A DNA stretch of 64,000 bases from Bdellovibrio bacteriovorus (GTDB lineage: Bacteria > Bdellovibrionota > Bdellovibrionia > Bdellovibrionales > Bdellovibrionaceae): contig NZ_CP102930.1 in assembly GCF_025558485.1 (NCBI RefSeq), positions 2,666,001 to 2,730,000 of the forward strand. The letters are read 5' to 3'. Position 1 is the stretch's first letter, and every line of letters starts with the position of its first letter. The notes beneath the pieces were generated by a model. The model was not told the DNA's origin and did not search any database. It saw only the letters and a list, made by a program, of their open reading frames with translations. Both the position numbers and the translations under genes were made by a program. This document shows, piece after piece, positions 17,554-26,656 of the stretch.

Positions 17554-19253
17554 TAGGTGTCCTTCACTGATGCGTTGAGCACTTCTTCAATAGTTGTTAC
17601 GCCACGTTTTAGTTTTAACAGCGCACTTCGACGCAGAGTTCTCATCCCCTGGTCCCGCGCCAGATAACGAAGCTGTCCGGTGGAGGCGCCTTTTAAAATG
17701 GCCTCTTTCATTTTTTCTGTCATGGCCAGAAGCTCATAAATCGCCAGACGTCCCTTGATGCCGGTGTTGTTGCAATTGGCGCAACCCTTGCCACGCATCA
17801 GTTTATAGTCACCGATTTCCGCCTGCGGAACACCCAGATTGATCAGAGTCTGTGCGGGAACTTCCACTGGAGCCTTGCAAGACTCGCACACCTTACCCAC
17901 CAGACGCTGGGCCACGATCAAGTTCACAGTGGAGGTGATGATATAAGGAGCCACCCCCATTTCAGTCAGACGAATCACCGTTCCCGGCGCATCGTTGGTA
18001 TGCAGGGTACTAACCACCAAGTGACCTGTGGAGGCCGCTTTAAAGGCGATCTCTGCCGTTTCCAGGTCACGAATCTCCCCGACCATCACGATGTCAGGGT
18101 CCTGACGCAGGAAGGATTTCAAGGCACTGGAGAAATTCAAATCAATATCCGGATTCATCTGAACCTGATTAATTCCTTCCAGATTGAACTCGACCGGATC
18201 TTCCGCTGTGGAAATATTCACGTCAGGCTGATTTAGCTCGGCCAGCGCCGAATAAATCGTCGTGGTTTTACCAGAACCCGTGGGTCCTGTGATCAATACC
18301 ATCCCCTGAGGCAGATTGATGGTGGCCTTGAAAAGCTTCAGATCGTCCTCTTCAAAGCCAAGCTTGGTCATGTCCAGCTGAAGATTTGATTTATCCAAAA
18401 GACGCAGAACAACTTTTTCACCCCAAAGAGTTGGCAGAACGCTGACACGGAAATCCATCTCTTTGGCTTTGGTTCTAACTTTCAAACGTCCATCCTGAGG
18501 ACGGCGTTTTTCGGCGATATCCAGTTTGGACATAATCTTAATACGCGAGGCAATTGCCGCCGCCGTCCCTGCCGGAGGAGCCGTTGCCTCCACCAGATTA
18601 CCGTCAATACGGAAACGGACACGGTATTTTTTTTCGTAAGGTTCAAAGTGAATATCAGACACTTTTTTTCTGATGGCATCCGCCAGAATCGAATTCACAA
18701 ATTTGATAATCGGCGCATCTTCCTGGCCGCTGTCCTGATCGATGATTTCCGCCTGAGGTCCAACCCCCAGAATAAAATCATCATCTTCCACCGCGCTCAT
18801 GGTATTCAGGGACTTCATGTTGATGCTGCCACCGTAGTACTTCTCAATACCGGCAACAATGGCGCTTTCCGTTCCCACCACGGCCTGAATGCGGCAGCGG
18901 GTGATAAAGCGTAAATCCTCTTTGACTATAATATTACTGGGGTCCGCGAAGGCCACAACCAGAGTGTTCCCCGCTTTTTGCAATGGAATCAGTGTGTTCT
19001 TCTCGCACAGATCCTTGGGGATCATCGAAATAACAGACGGATCAATCTCAAACGTGTTAACCTCAACTCCCGGAACTGCAAAATGTTTTTCAACAGCGCG
19101 CAGAATCTGGTTATCTTTAAGGTAACCCAACTGGATGATGGAATTGGTCAATCGTTGGCCGGTTTTCTTTTGCTCTTCCATTGCAGCTTGCAATTGGTCA
19201 GGCTTTAGCAAACCCTGCTTAACTAAAATTTCCCCGATTTTGAGTGAAGACAT
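17553..19253 (-). CDS. pilB: Type IV pilus extension ATPase PilB
   Basis: 566 residues with an N-terminal MshEN-type domain (KIGEILVKQGLLKPDQLQAA, about 1-150) and a hexameric secretion ATPase domain with intact Walker A GPTGSGKTTT, Asp box, Walker B (VMVGEIRDLETAEIA) and a tetracysteine zinc site (CESC...CANC). It powers pilus extension. It is the first gene of the pilB/pilT-like/pilC/pilS/pilR operon. The ATG is preceded by GGGGAG, part of which lies in a hairpin stem. Confidence 0.95.
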   Translation of the reverse strand: MSSLKIGEILVKQGLLKPDQLQAAMEEQKKTGQRLTNSIIQLGYLKDNQILRAVEKHFAVPGVEVNTFEIDPSVISMIPKDLCEKNTLIPLQKAGNTLVVAFADPSNIIVKEDLRFITRCRIQAVVGTESAIVAGIEKYYGGSINMKSLNTMSAVEDDDFILGVGPQAEIIDQDSGQEDAPIIKFVNSILADAIRKKVSDIHFEPYEKKYRVRFRIDGNLVEATAPPAGTAAAIASRIKIMSKLDIAEKRRPQDGRLKVRTKAKEMDFRVSVLPTLWGEKVVLRLLDKSNLQLDMTKLGFEEDDLKLFKATINLPQGMVLITGPTGSGKTTTIYSALAELNQPDVNISTAEDPVEFNLEGINQVQMNPDIDLNFSSALKSFLRQDPDIVMVGEIRDLETAEIAFKAASTGHLVVSTLHTNDAPGTVIRLTEMGVAPYIITSTVNLIVAQRLVGKVCESCKAPVEVPAQTLINLGVPQAEIGDYKLMRGKGCANCNNTGIKGRLAIYELLAMTEKMKEAILKGASTGQLRYLARDQGMRTLRRSALLKLKRGVTTIEEVLNASVKDT

Positions 19254-19261
19254 TAGGACTC

Positions 19262-19285
19262 CCCTGGACTAAATTTACTCCAGGG
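19262..19285 (-). promoter_or_regulatory. Hairpin covering the pilB ribosome binding site
   Basis: CCCTGGA (19262-19268) pairs with TCCAGGG (19279-19285) across an AT-rich loop. On the minus strand the downstream arm contains part of the AGGGGAG ribosome binding site of pilB, so folding could limit translation. It is not followed by T residues on that strand and is not a good terminator. Confidence 0.35.
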
Positions 19286-19300
19286 TGCCATTTTTTGTAA

Positions 19301-20137
19301 CTAGACGGAGGAAGAGTTTTGTTTCAAAAACCTGGTCCAGCTTTCACGAATCTCTTCCATACTTAGGTCATGGTCTGGCTTTAGACGCTGCAACCACAGC
19401 AAAGTCAAAGCTTCCGCCACCAAAACCGGATGCAAAACGCGAAGATCTGCCTTTTCCGCCTCTTCCAACAAAAGATTCTGCAAAGGCAACAGGTTCAGAT
19501 CCAGTGCGTAGCCTTTTCCATTCATATAATTGAAATAAGAAAGATCCGTCAGCAAAGCCTGCTGCGTGGAAAGATCAACTGTGTTCACCACAATCCCCGC
19601 GCTGACCGCCTGCATGGTCAGTTCATCGGTTGGCAGGGCATGAAAACGAATTCCCAGATGGGAACGCTGCAAAGCCTGCTGATGTTCATCCAGACCCTCA
19701 CGCTCTCCGACCAGATAAATATCCCCGACACCCATCAGCGCCAGCACTGAGGCCACCACACGAGCCTCTTCATTATGCCCGATCACAAAAGCGGGGGCGC
19801 GAATGTCCAGATCCCGTGCCTGCGACACCAGAACCTGTCGCAAAGCCTCAAACAACAACACGCGCGGATACAGGGAACCGTCCTCTAAAAAGAAAGAATC
19901 CAGAACTTCCACCGAACGCACCTGAGTGGTTAAAACCTTTATAGTCGGCAAGATCACAGAGGACAGCTTCGGTTCGACCTTAACTGCAGAAGCACCTTTC
20001 AGAACGTCCTCTGAAAACTCCGCAAAGATCGCAAATTCCCAACCCCAGCCCTTTTCCCCAGACAGCTGCTGAAGGAACTGAACCAACTGACCGTGAGTGC
20101 CAGAGGTGTGAACCTCATGTATTTTGAGGGTGCTCAT
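19301..20137 (-). CDS. Shikimate dehydrogenase-like (AroE-fold) protein, divergent
   Basis: The second half shows a Rossmann-type nucleotide-binding stretch (PAFVIGHNEEARVVASVLALMGVGDIYLVGE) and an end resembling AroE (VVNTVDLS..., a Tyr-Ala-Leu-Asp strand, then HPVLVAEAL). The first 110 residues do not show the catalytic Lys/Asp shikimate-binding motifs that I would expect in AroE. I read it as a degenerate or repurposed AroE homologue of unknown substrate. The ATG overlaps the stop of ribF by 23 bases, so the two are co-transcribed; a TTG one codon earlier is possible. The genes downstream on this strand are the pilus operon. Confidence 0.5.
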   Translation of the reverse strand: MSTLKIHEVHTSGTHGQLVQFLQQLSGEKGWGWEFAIFAEFSEDVLKGASAVKVEPKLSSVILPTIKVLTTQVRSVEVLDSFFLEDGSLYPRVLLFEALRQVLVSQARDLDIRAPAFVIGHNEEARVVASVLALMGVGDIYLVGEREGLDEHQQALQRSHLGIRFHALPTDELTMQAVSAGIVVNTVDLSTQQALLTDLSYFNYMNGKGYALDLNLLPLQNLLLEEAEKADLRVLHPVLVAEALTLLWLQRLKPDHDLSMEEIRESWTRFLKQNSSSV

Positions 20138-21062
20138 CAAAGTACTTTCTGGCTTCCGCCATATCGCGATGAATCTGATTTTTCAGTTCTTCAATACCCG
20201 AAAACTTTTGTTCATCCCGCAGGAAGTGCATCAGATAGACTTCCACCTCCACGCCGTACAACTGCGCATCGAAATCAAACAGATGGGTTTCGATCTTAAC
20301 CGGACCTTTGCCATTTTCCTGGAAGGTCGGATTCACCCCAATATTTGTGATCGACGGATGCATATGCGCTCCGATACGGGTCAAGGTGCAATACACCCCC
20401 TGACGAGGCACAAATTCAACATCCGGATGAATGTTGGCCGTGGGCACACCAATCGTGCGCCCGCGCTGGAAGCCTTTTTCCACATGCCCCCGCACGTAGT
20501 ATGTGCGCGCCAAAAGCTCATTGGCCTTTTCCACTTCCCCGGCTTTCAGATGTTCCCGAATGCGTGTGGAAGACACCACTTTGCCTGCGTATTGGAAAGG
20601 AGGAATAATGATCAGACGAACACCTTTTTCCGCGCAGTATTTTTCCAAAAATGGAATGTTGCCGGCGCGATCCGCCCCAAAGTTGAAATCATGCCCCACC
20701 ACCAGAGTCTTGGGGTGAAGTTGAGCCATAACATACTGATCCAAAAATTCCTGAGGACTGACCTTGGCAAAGTCCCTGGTGAATTCCTCGATAATCACAT
20801 TTTCAATGCCACGCTTTTCAAACTGTTCCTGCTGGTCTTTCAAATCGAACAGGCGATAAGTCGCCCTTTCAGGATGAAGAACCTTCACAGGATGCGGGTG
20901 AAAAGTATAGACCACCGAAGGCACGCCAAAATACTGAGCCTCGCGGACGACGTTTTCGATAAGCTGCTGATGGCCCAGATGGACCCCGTCGAAATTCCCT
21001 ATAGTGACGACAGAGGCCGCCAGGGGTGAATTCAGATGTTTGGCACCTTGATAAACATGCAT
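20115..21062 (-). CDS. ribF: Bifunctional riboflavin kinase / FAD synthetase
   Basis: Makes FMN from riboflavin and FAD from FMN. The N-terminal nucleotidyltransferase domain shows TIGNFDGVHLGHQ, VVGHDFNFGADRAG and SSTRIREHLKAGEVEKANELL; the C-terminal flavokinase domain shows GRTIGVPTANI and the ITNIGVNPTF / VEVYLMHFLRDEQKF stretches. The length of 315 is typical. The ATG is used here; a TTG three codons upstream is the alternative, and neither has a well-spaced ribosome binding site. It is divergent from the CHASE2 kinase across 61 bases. Confidence 0.95.
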   Translation of the reverse strand: MHVYQGAKHLNSPLAASVVTIGNFDGVHLGHQQLIENVVREAQYFGVPSVVYTFHPHPVKVLHPERATYRLFDLKDQQEQFEKRGIENVIIEEFTRDFAKVSPQEFLDQYVMAQLHPKTLVVGHDFNFGADRAGNIPFLEKYCAEKGVRLIIIPPFQYAGKVVSSTRIREHLKAGEVEKANELLARTYYVRGHVEKGFQRGRTIGVPTANIHPDVEFVPRQGVYCTLTRIGAHMHPSITNIGVNPTFQENGKGPVKIETHLFDFDAQLYGVEVEVYLMHFLRDEQKFSGIEELKNQIHRDMAEARKYFDEHPQNT

Positions 21063-21123
21063 ATTTTTCAATAATAGTTCTTTTAATCTCCTCTTAAAAC
21101 TTGAATTTTTTAATAAATTTGCT

Positions 21124-22992
21124 ATGTTGCGACGCGTGCAAAAGGACCTAATTCAGCATCTCAAATTCCGATTCGAAGTCCTGCTTCGTTTCTTCTCCCG
21201 TCGCCGGGGTTTTTGGCTGCGTTGTATTTTGTGCTGGCTGATTGGCTGTCTGGCCCTGTCCAATGACGAAATCACGTCCTACGACCAACGCTTTCAGCTG
21301 CGTGGTGATCAAAAAACTTCCTCACAAATTGTTCTGATCACGATTCGTCAATCTGACTTTTCCATGATCTACGATGCCCGCACCAACTTCCTGGACAACA
21401 TGAGCGAAGTGACCGACATCACCGACAGCTTCTTCTGGAACAAGCCCTTGTGGTCAGAACTTCTTCTGCGCATCCTTCGCCAGAATCCCAAGTCCGTCGG
21501 TGTAACTCTTTATTTTGGCGATAACGTCGGCACCGTGCGTATGACTCCGGAAGAACAACGCCTGTTCCTGGACCCGCGTGTGGTGTGGGCTTCCACCACC
21601 AATTCTTTAGAACGAATTCTGCTGCCAGTGTTCACCAACCGGGAACTTTCCAATCTGGGCTCCAACGAACTTCGCCGTGACGAGGACGGCGTCGTCCGCC
21701 GTGTCTTCCCACAAAGAGCCGAGATGCCCCATCTGGTGGAAAAGATCACGGGCAAGAAATTCCCGACCCAACTGGCCGGGCTTCCTATCAACTATCGTGG
21801 TTCCAGCCGGGTTTTCAAACAGTACTCTTTAAGCGAAATCATTTACGATGAGCTTCCAGCCAATGCCTTTACCGACAAGATCATTCTGATCGGTGCGGAA
21901 ACATCCGCGGCACCGGTGTATATGACCCCGATGGGAACTTTATCCCGCACCGAGATTCTGGCGCACATCACCGACACCGTTCTGGGCAACAAATGGATTC
22001 AGCGTCTGCCGTTCATCTGGTATGCCGCCGGGTTCTTTATCCTGATGCTGCTGGCAGTGTTTGTGATCACGACTTATCCGCAGTCCGTGGCGCTTTTCTG
22101 TATTTTGTGGATCGGGACCTTGCTGGCGGCTTTGTCGGCGTGGGTGTTTGACAGCTTCTATTTCTGGTCCCCGGCCTTTTCGCCGTTCATCCTGCTGGGG
22201 GCAAGCTGGATTATCTTTATCGGTTATCAGGCAACAAAGATCGAACGCCAAAACTTCCGCCTGCAACAGGAACAGGAATATCTGGCCGAGCTGGAACAGC
22301 TTAAGAACAACTTTGTCAGTTTGATTTCCCATGATCTGAAAACCCCGATCGCCAAAATTCAGGCGATTGTCGATCGTCTTTTGACCCAGCATTCCCAGGA
22401 GGAAGAGCTGGGGCAGGATTTAAAATCCCTGCGCCTGTTCAGTGACGAACTGAATCGCTATATCCAGTCCATCCTGAAAGTTTTGCGTGTCGAGTCCCGT
22501 GATTTTAAGATCAACAAGGAAGTGGCCGACATCAACGAGATCATAGAAGAGGCCCTGCAACACCTGCGACCTCTGGCGCGTGAACGTGGCATCGAAATCC
22601 ACACGGCTCTGGAACCGATGTTCTCTGCCGAATTTGATACGACGTTGCTAAAAGAAGTTGTTATCAATCTGATTGAAAATGCGATCAAATATACACCTCG
22701 CGGCGGTCAGATCGAAGTTGTTTCCCATGAGTCTGAAGAAGACATCCACGTTCTGGTGAAAGACACCGGAGAGGGAATCAAACCCGAAGACATGGAAAAA
22801 GTCTGGGGCAAATTCACCCGCGGAAGCGATCAGGACCTACGCACCAAAGGAACGGGGCTGGGTCTTTATTTGGTTAAATATTTTATTGAACTCCACGGTG
22901 GCAAAGTGACAATGGAAAGTAAAGTGGGCCAAGGCACCACGGTTTCCTTCACCCTGCCATTAGATGCTGAAGAAGATGAGGTGCTGCTATGA
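21124..22992 (+). CDS. CHASE2-domain sensor histidine kinase
   Basis: 622 residues: an N-terminal membrane segment (about 25-45), a large extracytoplasmic CHASE2 domain (about 50-285), three closely spaced membrane helices (about 293-370) as is usual after CHASE2, a short coiled coil, HisKA with His in SLISHDLKTPIAK, and HATPase with NLIENAIKYTP, DTGEGI and GTGLGLYLVK. It detects an unknown envelope signal. Its TGA overlaps the ATG of the following sigma-54 regulator (ATGATGA), marking a cognate pair. No ribosome binding site is visible before the ATG; the upstream sequence is very AT-rich. Confidence 0.9.
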   Translation: MLRRVQKDLIQHLKFRFEVLLRFFSRRRGFWLRCILCWLIGCLALSNDEITSYDQRFQLRGDQKTSSQIVLITIRQSDFSMIYDARTNFLDNMSEVTDITDSFFWNKPLWSELLLRILRQNPKSVGVTLYFGDNVGTVRMTPEEQRLFLDPRVVWASTTNSLERILLPVFTNRELSNLGSNELRRDEDGVVRRVFPQRAEMPHLVEKITGKKFPTQLAGLPINYRGSSRVFKQYSLSEIIYDELPANAFTDKIILIGAETSAAPVYMTPMGTLSRTEILAHITDTVLGNKWIQRLPFIWYAAGFFILMLLAVFVITTYPQSVALFCILWIGTLLAALSAWVFDSFYFWSPAFSPFILLGASWIIFIGYQATKIERQNFRLQQEQEYLAELEQLKNNFVSLISHDLKTPIAKIQAIVDRLLTQHSQEEELGQDLKSLRLFSDELNRYIQSILKVLRVESRDFKINKEVADINEIIEEALQHLRPLARERGIEIHTALEPMFSAEFDTTLLKEVVINLIENAIKYTPRGGQIEVVSHESEEDIHVLVKDTGEGIKPEDMEKVWGKFTRGSDQDLRTKGTGLGLYLVKYFIELHGGKVTMESKVGQGTTVSFTLPLDAEEDEVLL

Positions 22993-24401
22993 TGACAAAA
23001 CTCCACACCCTGATTGTTGACGACGAGGCGGAACTGCGCCGCTCGGTGATTTCCATCCTGAAATCCACCATGCCTGAAATCGAGTTCACCGTGGAAGAAG
23101 CCTCCACCGGCCGCGAGGCTCTGGATAAGGTCAAAGAACAGCAATGGGACCTGGTTCTGATGGACGTGAAGATGCCGGAAATGAACGGTCTGGAAGCTTT
23201 AACAGCCATCAAAGAGCACGACCCGCGCACGTTTGTGGTTTTGATGACGGCTCATTCCAATTTGAATGATGCGGTTATTGCCATCAAAGAAGGCGCTTAC
23301 GACTACGTGGAAAAACCGGTTCAGCCGCAACGCCTGACGGAAATCGTGCGCAAGTGTCTGGAGGCCCGTGATTTGATTTCCAGCCTTGCCATGTCCAACC
23401 CGGTTTTTGATGACGACATCGAAAGTGAGATCGTGGGTGGTTCTTCCAAAATGAAAGAGGTCTTCAACCTGATCTATCGCCTGTGTAAAGTGGACACCAC
23501 TGTTTTAGTGCGTGGTGAAAACGGAACCGGGAAAGAACTGGTGGCCCGTGCGATTCACTTCAACTCCCCTCGCAAATCCGGGGCTTTTGTTGCGATCAAC
23601 TGCGGTGCGATCCCTGAAAATCTGATGGAAAGTGAATTGTTCGGCCACGAAAAAGGCGCCTTCACTGGAGCTGTGGAAAGAAAAATCGGAAAATTCCAGC
23701 TGGCGAACAACGGAACTTTATTCCTGGATGAAATCGGTGAACTTCGCCCGGACATGCAGGTTAAACTTTTGCGTGTGCTGCAAGAACGCAAGTTCACCCC
23801 TGTCGGCAGCAACCGCGAAGTGAAAACCACGACTCGTATTATTGCAGCCACCAATCGCAATCTGGAAAAAATGATGGAAGAGGGCGAATTCCGCGAAGAC
23901 TTGTTCTATCGTCTGAATGTCATGCCAATCTTCCTGCCGCCTTTGCGTGAACGTGCCGATGATATTGAAGCCCTGGCCGGGAACTTCATTAAAAAATTCT
24001 CAAAACAACATGGTCGCCAAATCACCGGTATCACCGCAGAAGCTTTGGATATGCTGAAGTCCTATCGTTGGCCGGGCAATATCCGCGAGCTGGAAAACAT
24101 CATTGAAAGATCTTTCATTGTTGAAAACAGCCATCAGATCACTGTTGATTCCCTACCGGATTCCATCAAGCTGGCACCGAAAGAGGGCGCGGATAAAACA
24201 GCCAGTGTGGGCTATTCCGGTCCTTTGGATTTCGATGCGTTCAAAGAGGGCATGGAAAAAGAGTTCATCGTCAGCGCGCTGAAGGCCAATAATGGCCGTA
24301 TCAATCAGACGGTGGCTCAGGCCAACATTCCGAAGAACACTCTGCTGCGTAAAATCCGCAAGTATGGCATCAATGTGAAAGATTATACTAGCGAAGAATA
24401 A
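22989..24401 (+). CDS. Sigma-54-dependent NtrC-family response regulator
   Basis: Receiver domain with acidic pocket VDDE and phospho-acceptor Asp59 (VLMDVKMPEMNG), an AAA+ domain with Walker A GENGTGKE, GAFTGA loop and LDEIGE Walker B, and a C-terminal Fis-type helix-turn-helix (INQTVAQANIPKNTLLRKIRK). It should activate sigma-54 promoters when phosphorylated by the CHASE2 kinase encoded directly upstream. A GAGGTG ribosome binding site lies within the kinase gene's last codons. The 3' end overlaps the convergent glycosyltransferase gene by 14 bases. Confidence 0.92.
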   Translation: MMTKLHTLIVDDEAELRRSVISILKSTMPEIEFTVEEASTGREALDKVKEQQWDLVLMDVKMPEMNGLEALTAIKEHDPRTFVVLMTAHSNLNDAVIAIKEGAYDYVEKPVQPQRLTEIVRKCLEARDLISSLAMSNPVFDDDIESEIVGGSSKMKEVFNLIYRLCKVDTTVLVRGENGTGKELVARAIHFNSPRKSGAFVAINCGAIPENLMESELFGHEKGAFTGAVERKIGKFQLANNGTLFLDEIGELRPDMQVKLLRVLQERKFTPVGSNREVKTTTRIIAATNRNLEKMMEEGEFREDLFYRLNVMPIFLPPLRERADDIEALAGNFIKKFSKQHGRQITGITAEALDMLKSYRWPGNIRELENIIERSFIVENSHQITVDSLPDSIKLAPKEGADKTASVGYSGPLDFDAFKEGMEKEFIVSALKANNGRINQTVAQANIPKNTLLRKIRKYGINVKDYTSEE

Positions 24402-25479
24402 ATCCGGCTGTGCGAAGGACTTCCTCTGCCGGGATATCCTTCATGCACACATGGGTTTTAATCGGACACACTTTGTGGCCGTGCTTTCCGCACGGTCTGC
24501 AACGAAGATCATTCTTCTGCACAACGTAGCTTTCTGCAGACCACGGACGATAACCGAACTCCAGAATCGTCGGACCAAACACGGCAATCAAAGGTGTTTC
24601 ACAGACGGCCGCCAAATGTGTGGATGCACTGTCATTCCCAATCAACAAGGCCGCGCGCGCGATTAACTGCGCTGATTCAATGATCTTGGTTTTTCCGGCC
24701 AGTGACACTGATCCAGGAATCTGATCCGCCACTCGTTCTGCCAGGGTTTCCTCTCCCGGCCCGCCCATCACATAGACTTTATAACCCTGCTGCTGCAACG
24801 CCTTACCGACACCGACAAAGCCTTCCTCTGTCCAGCGCTTGGTGGCCCAAACACTGCCCGGAAAAATCAAAATGGCTTTGCCATCATCAAAGCCCTGCAA
24901 CTGGAACTTGTTCTTGAGCTGTTCAAAGAGCTCGTGATGCTTCAGCACCTGCTGGCGCTGAGACATGGACGCCCAGTCCGGCGGGGCCGACAGATGCCCT
25001 TGCTCTGACGGCAAGTAGGGTTTGGCGGCTTGAACGTAGCTTTGCAGATTTTTTTTCAGTTCCGAATCAAAAGGTGTCAGAAGGCTTAGCTGTCTCATCG
25101 CGTCCGGCAGACGCACATCGCGCACGATTCTGTCGCCGAAGACAAAAAAGTTCCAGGCATTTTTATAGGAAATTTTATGTTGCGCTTTGATTTGTGCACA
25201 GAACAAAACCGTGCGCATGGATTCGTGCGGAGAAATCAGATGATCGATTTTTTCGGATTTAAGCTGACCCAGAATACGGCTGTAGGTGTCTTTTTTGCCT
25301 TTTTCGATTTCATAGATCTGATCGACAATGCCCGCTTTAAGAAAGAAATCACCCAAGCCCTTGCGACACACCAATCCCAGTTTATGCTCAGGCCAAAGCG
25401 CCCGGCACTTTTTAAGGAGCGGGATCGACAGCAGTAAGTCGCCCAGAAAGGCGGTTTGCACAACAAGATTTAAGGGCAT
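24388..25479 (-). CDS. Glycosyltransferase family 9 (heptosyltransferase-like)
   Basis: A GT-B fold ADP-heptose LPS heptosyltransferase-like protein of 363 residues. It opens with the family signature LVVQTAFLGDLLLSIPLL and has IFPGSVWATKRW, VMGGPGEE, and a nucleotide-sugar site LIGNDSASTHLAAVCETPLIAVFGPT. A Cys-rich segment near the C-terminus (CRPC...KVC...HVC) is common in this family. It probably adds a heptose or related sugar to the LPS core. Its start lies 68 bases inside the end of the upstream GT9 gene; an AGAGGAAG site supports it. Confidence 0.88.
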   Translation of the reverse strand: MPLNLVVQTAFLGDLLLSIPLLKKCRALWPEHKLGLVCRKGLGDFFLKAGIVDQIYEIEKGKKDTYSRILGQLKSEKIDHLISPHESMRTVLFCAQIKAQHKISYKNAWNFFVFGDRIVRDVRLPDAMRQLSLLTPFDSELKKNLQSYVQAAKPYLPSEQGHLSAPPDWASMSQRQQVLKHHELFEQLKNKFQLQGFDDGKAILIFPGSVWATKRWTEEGFVGVGKALQQQGYKVYVMGGPGEETLAERVADQIPGSVSLAGKTKIIESAQLIARAALLIGNDSASTHLAAVCETPLIAVFGPTILEFGYRPWSAESYVVQKNDLRCRPCGKHGHKVCPIKTHVCMKDIPAEEVLRTAGFILR

Positions 25480-26563
25480 TAAGAACTTCCTCTAAAGAGA
25501 CCTGATCGTAGCACATAATCGACTTTTCACAAGTCCTCTTCCAGCATGGACTGCATGGGCTTTGGCTGAGCAGCTTAAATCCTCTGTCATAGATGTCGAT
25601 CTCTTGTGCGCAGGTGGGACCAAACCAGGCTATGACTTGTTTCTTCTGGGAAATGGCCATGTGCATACCCAGGCTGTCCCCTGTCACCACCACATCACAG
25701 GCGGCCACACTGACCAAACCGTCACGCAAGCCCGATTCTGTGGCCGAAGAAATCACCGGCAGTCCCTGAGCAATTCTCCGGTTGCGCTCTGTATCCTCCG
25801 GACCACCCAGCAGTACAATTGCCGCCATCGGCAGTTCTTTTAAGATTTTTGCAATCACCATACGGTGATATTCCACCGTCCATTTTTTTGCGGCAATCAC
25901 ATGACTGCAACCGGTGTTCAAGCCGATGATAATTTCTTTTCCCTGCTGTTTGAGCCACTCAGAACGACGATGATCCGCGATTTGCGTTTCCGCAGCACTT
26001 AAAGGAAGCCAGTATTCGTCCCGACGATAAGGCCCCAGCTCCAAAGCTTCGATCATCAATTGCGTTTCTGGTTTTTGATTTATGAAGAACTTTTTTTGAT
26101 CGTCAAGACCCAGCTCCCACAGTTCCGTGGCGGCTTCTGTCGCCGGAACAATGGCCCCATTACGGCCCTGAACTTTGAATCCAAAGAGCTGATCCACCGT
26201 GGTTCGCTTCACCACACCGCAGGCTTTCAGGGATTTATCAATAACAAAACCCACTTCAAATTCCAGTGTCGAAAGCTGTAACAGATCCGCCTCGCTAGTG
26301 GTCAGCACTCGATCAATAGCGGGATGATTTTTTAAAAGATGATGAGCCGGAGCATCCGTCACCCATGTGATCATGGACGAGGGATATTTGCGCTTCATCG
26401 CCCGCAACAAACTGGTGCTGCGGACCACCGCCCCCAAGGCGCCTAAATGAACAACTAAAATAGATAGGGCCGGGATGTCTTTAAAGCTGCATCCGCTATC
26501 GCAAGAACTGCTTTTGGAACATGGTTTATAACCTGAGAAATATCGACAATCCACAATGGCCAT
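25412..26563 (-). CDS. Glycosyltransferase family 9 with N-terminal Cys motif
   Basis: A second GT9 protein of 383 residues. Before the fold begins (ILVVHLGALGAVVRSTSLL) it carries a four-Cys N-terminal segment (DCRYFSGYKPCSKSSSC.SGC), a feature seen in a subset of bacterial GT9 proteins and possibly metal-binding. Later motifs are GLNTGCSHVIAAKKW, LLGGPEDTERNR and VVTGDSLGMHMAISQKKQVIAWFGPT. It is the first gene of a two-gene LPS-sugar unit and overlaps the next gene by 68 bases. Donor and acceptor are unknown. Confidence 0.87.
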   Translation of the reverse strand: MAIVDCRYFSGYKPCSKSSSCDSGCSFKDIPALSILVVHLGALGAVVRSTSLLRAMKRKYPSSMITWVTDAPAHHLLKNHPAIDRVLTTSEADLLQLSTLEFEVGFVIDKSLKACGVVKRTTVDQLFGFKVQGRNGAIVPATEAATELWELGLDDQKKFFINQKPETQLMIEALELGPYRRDEYWLPLSAAETQIADHRRSEWLKQQGKEIIIGLNTGCSHVIAAKKWTVEYHRMVIAKILKELPMAAIVLLGGPEDTERNRRIAQGLPVISSATESGLRDGLVSVAACDVVVTGDSLGMHMAISQKKQVIAWFGPTCAQEIDIYDRGFKLLSQSPCSPCWKRTCEKSIMCYDQVSLEEVLNALKSCCANRLSGRLTAVDPAP

Positions 26564-26656
26564 AGTCTGATTCTATGTCAGGTAAAAGCCACGCACAGGT
26601 CCAGCACTGCATTTAAGACCTTTGTATTGTCTTGCTTTGAATGTCAGAATCATTTT

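Noticed and set aside
20124..21029. A 301-codon plus-strand frame opposite ribF
   Set aside because: ribF on the minus strand has all catalytic motifs; the antisense frame has none.
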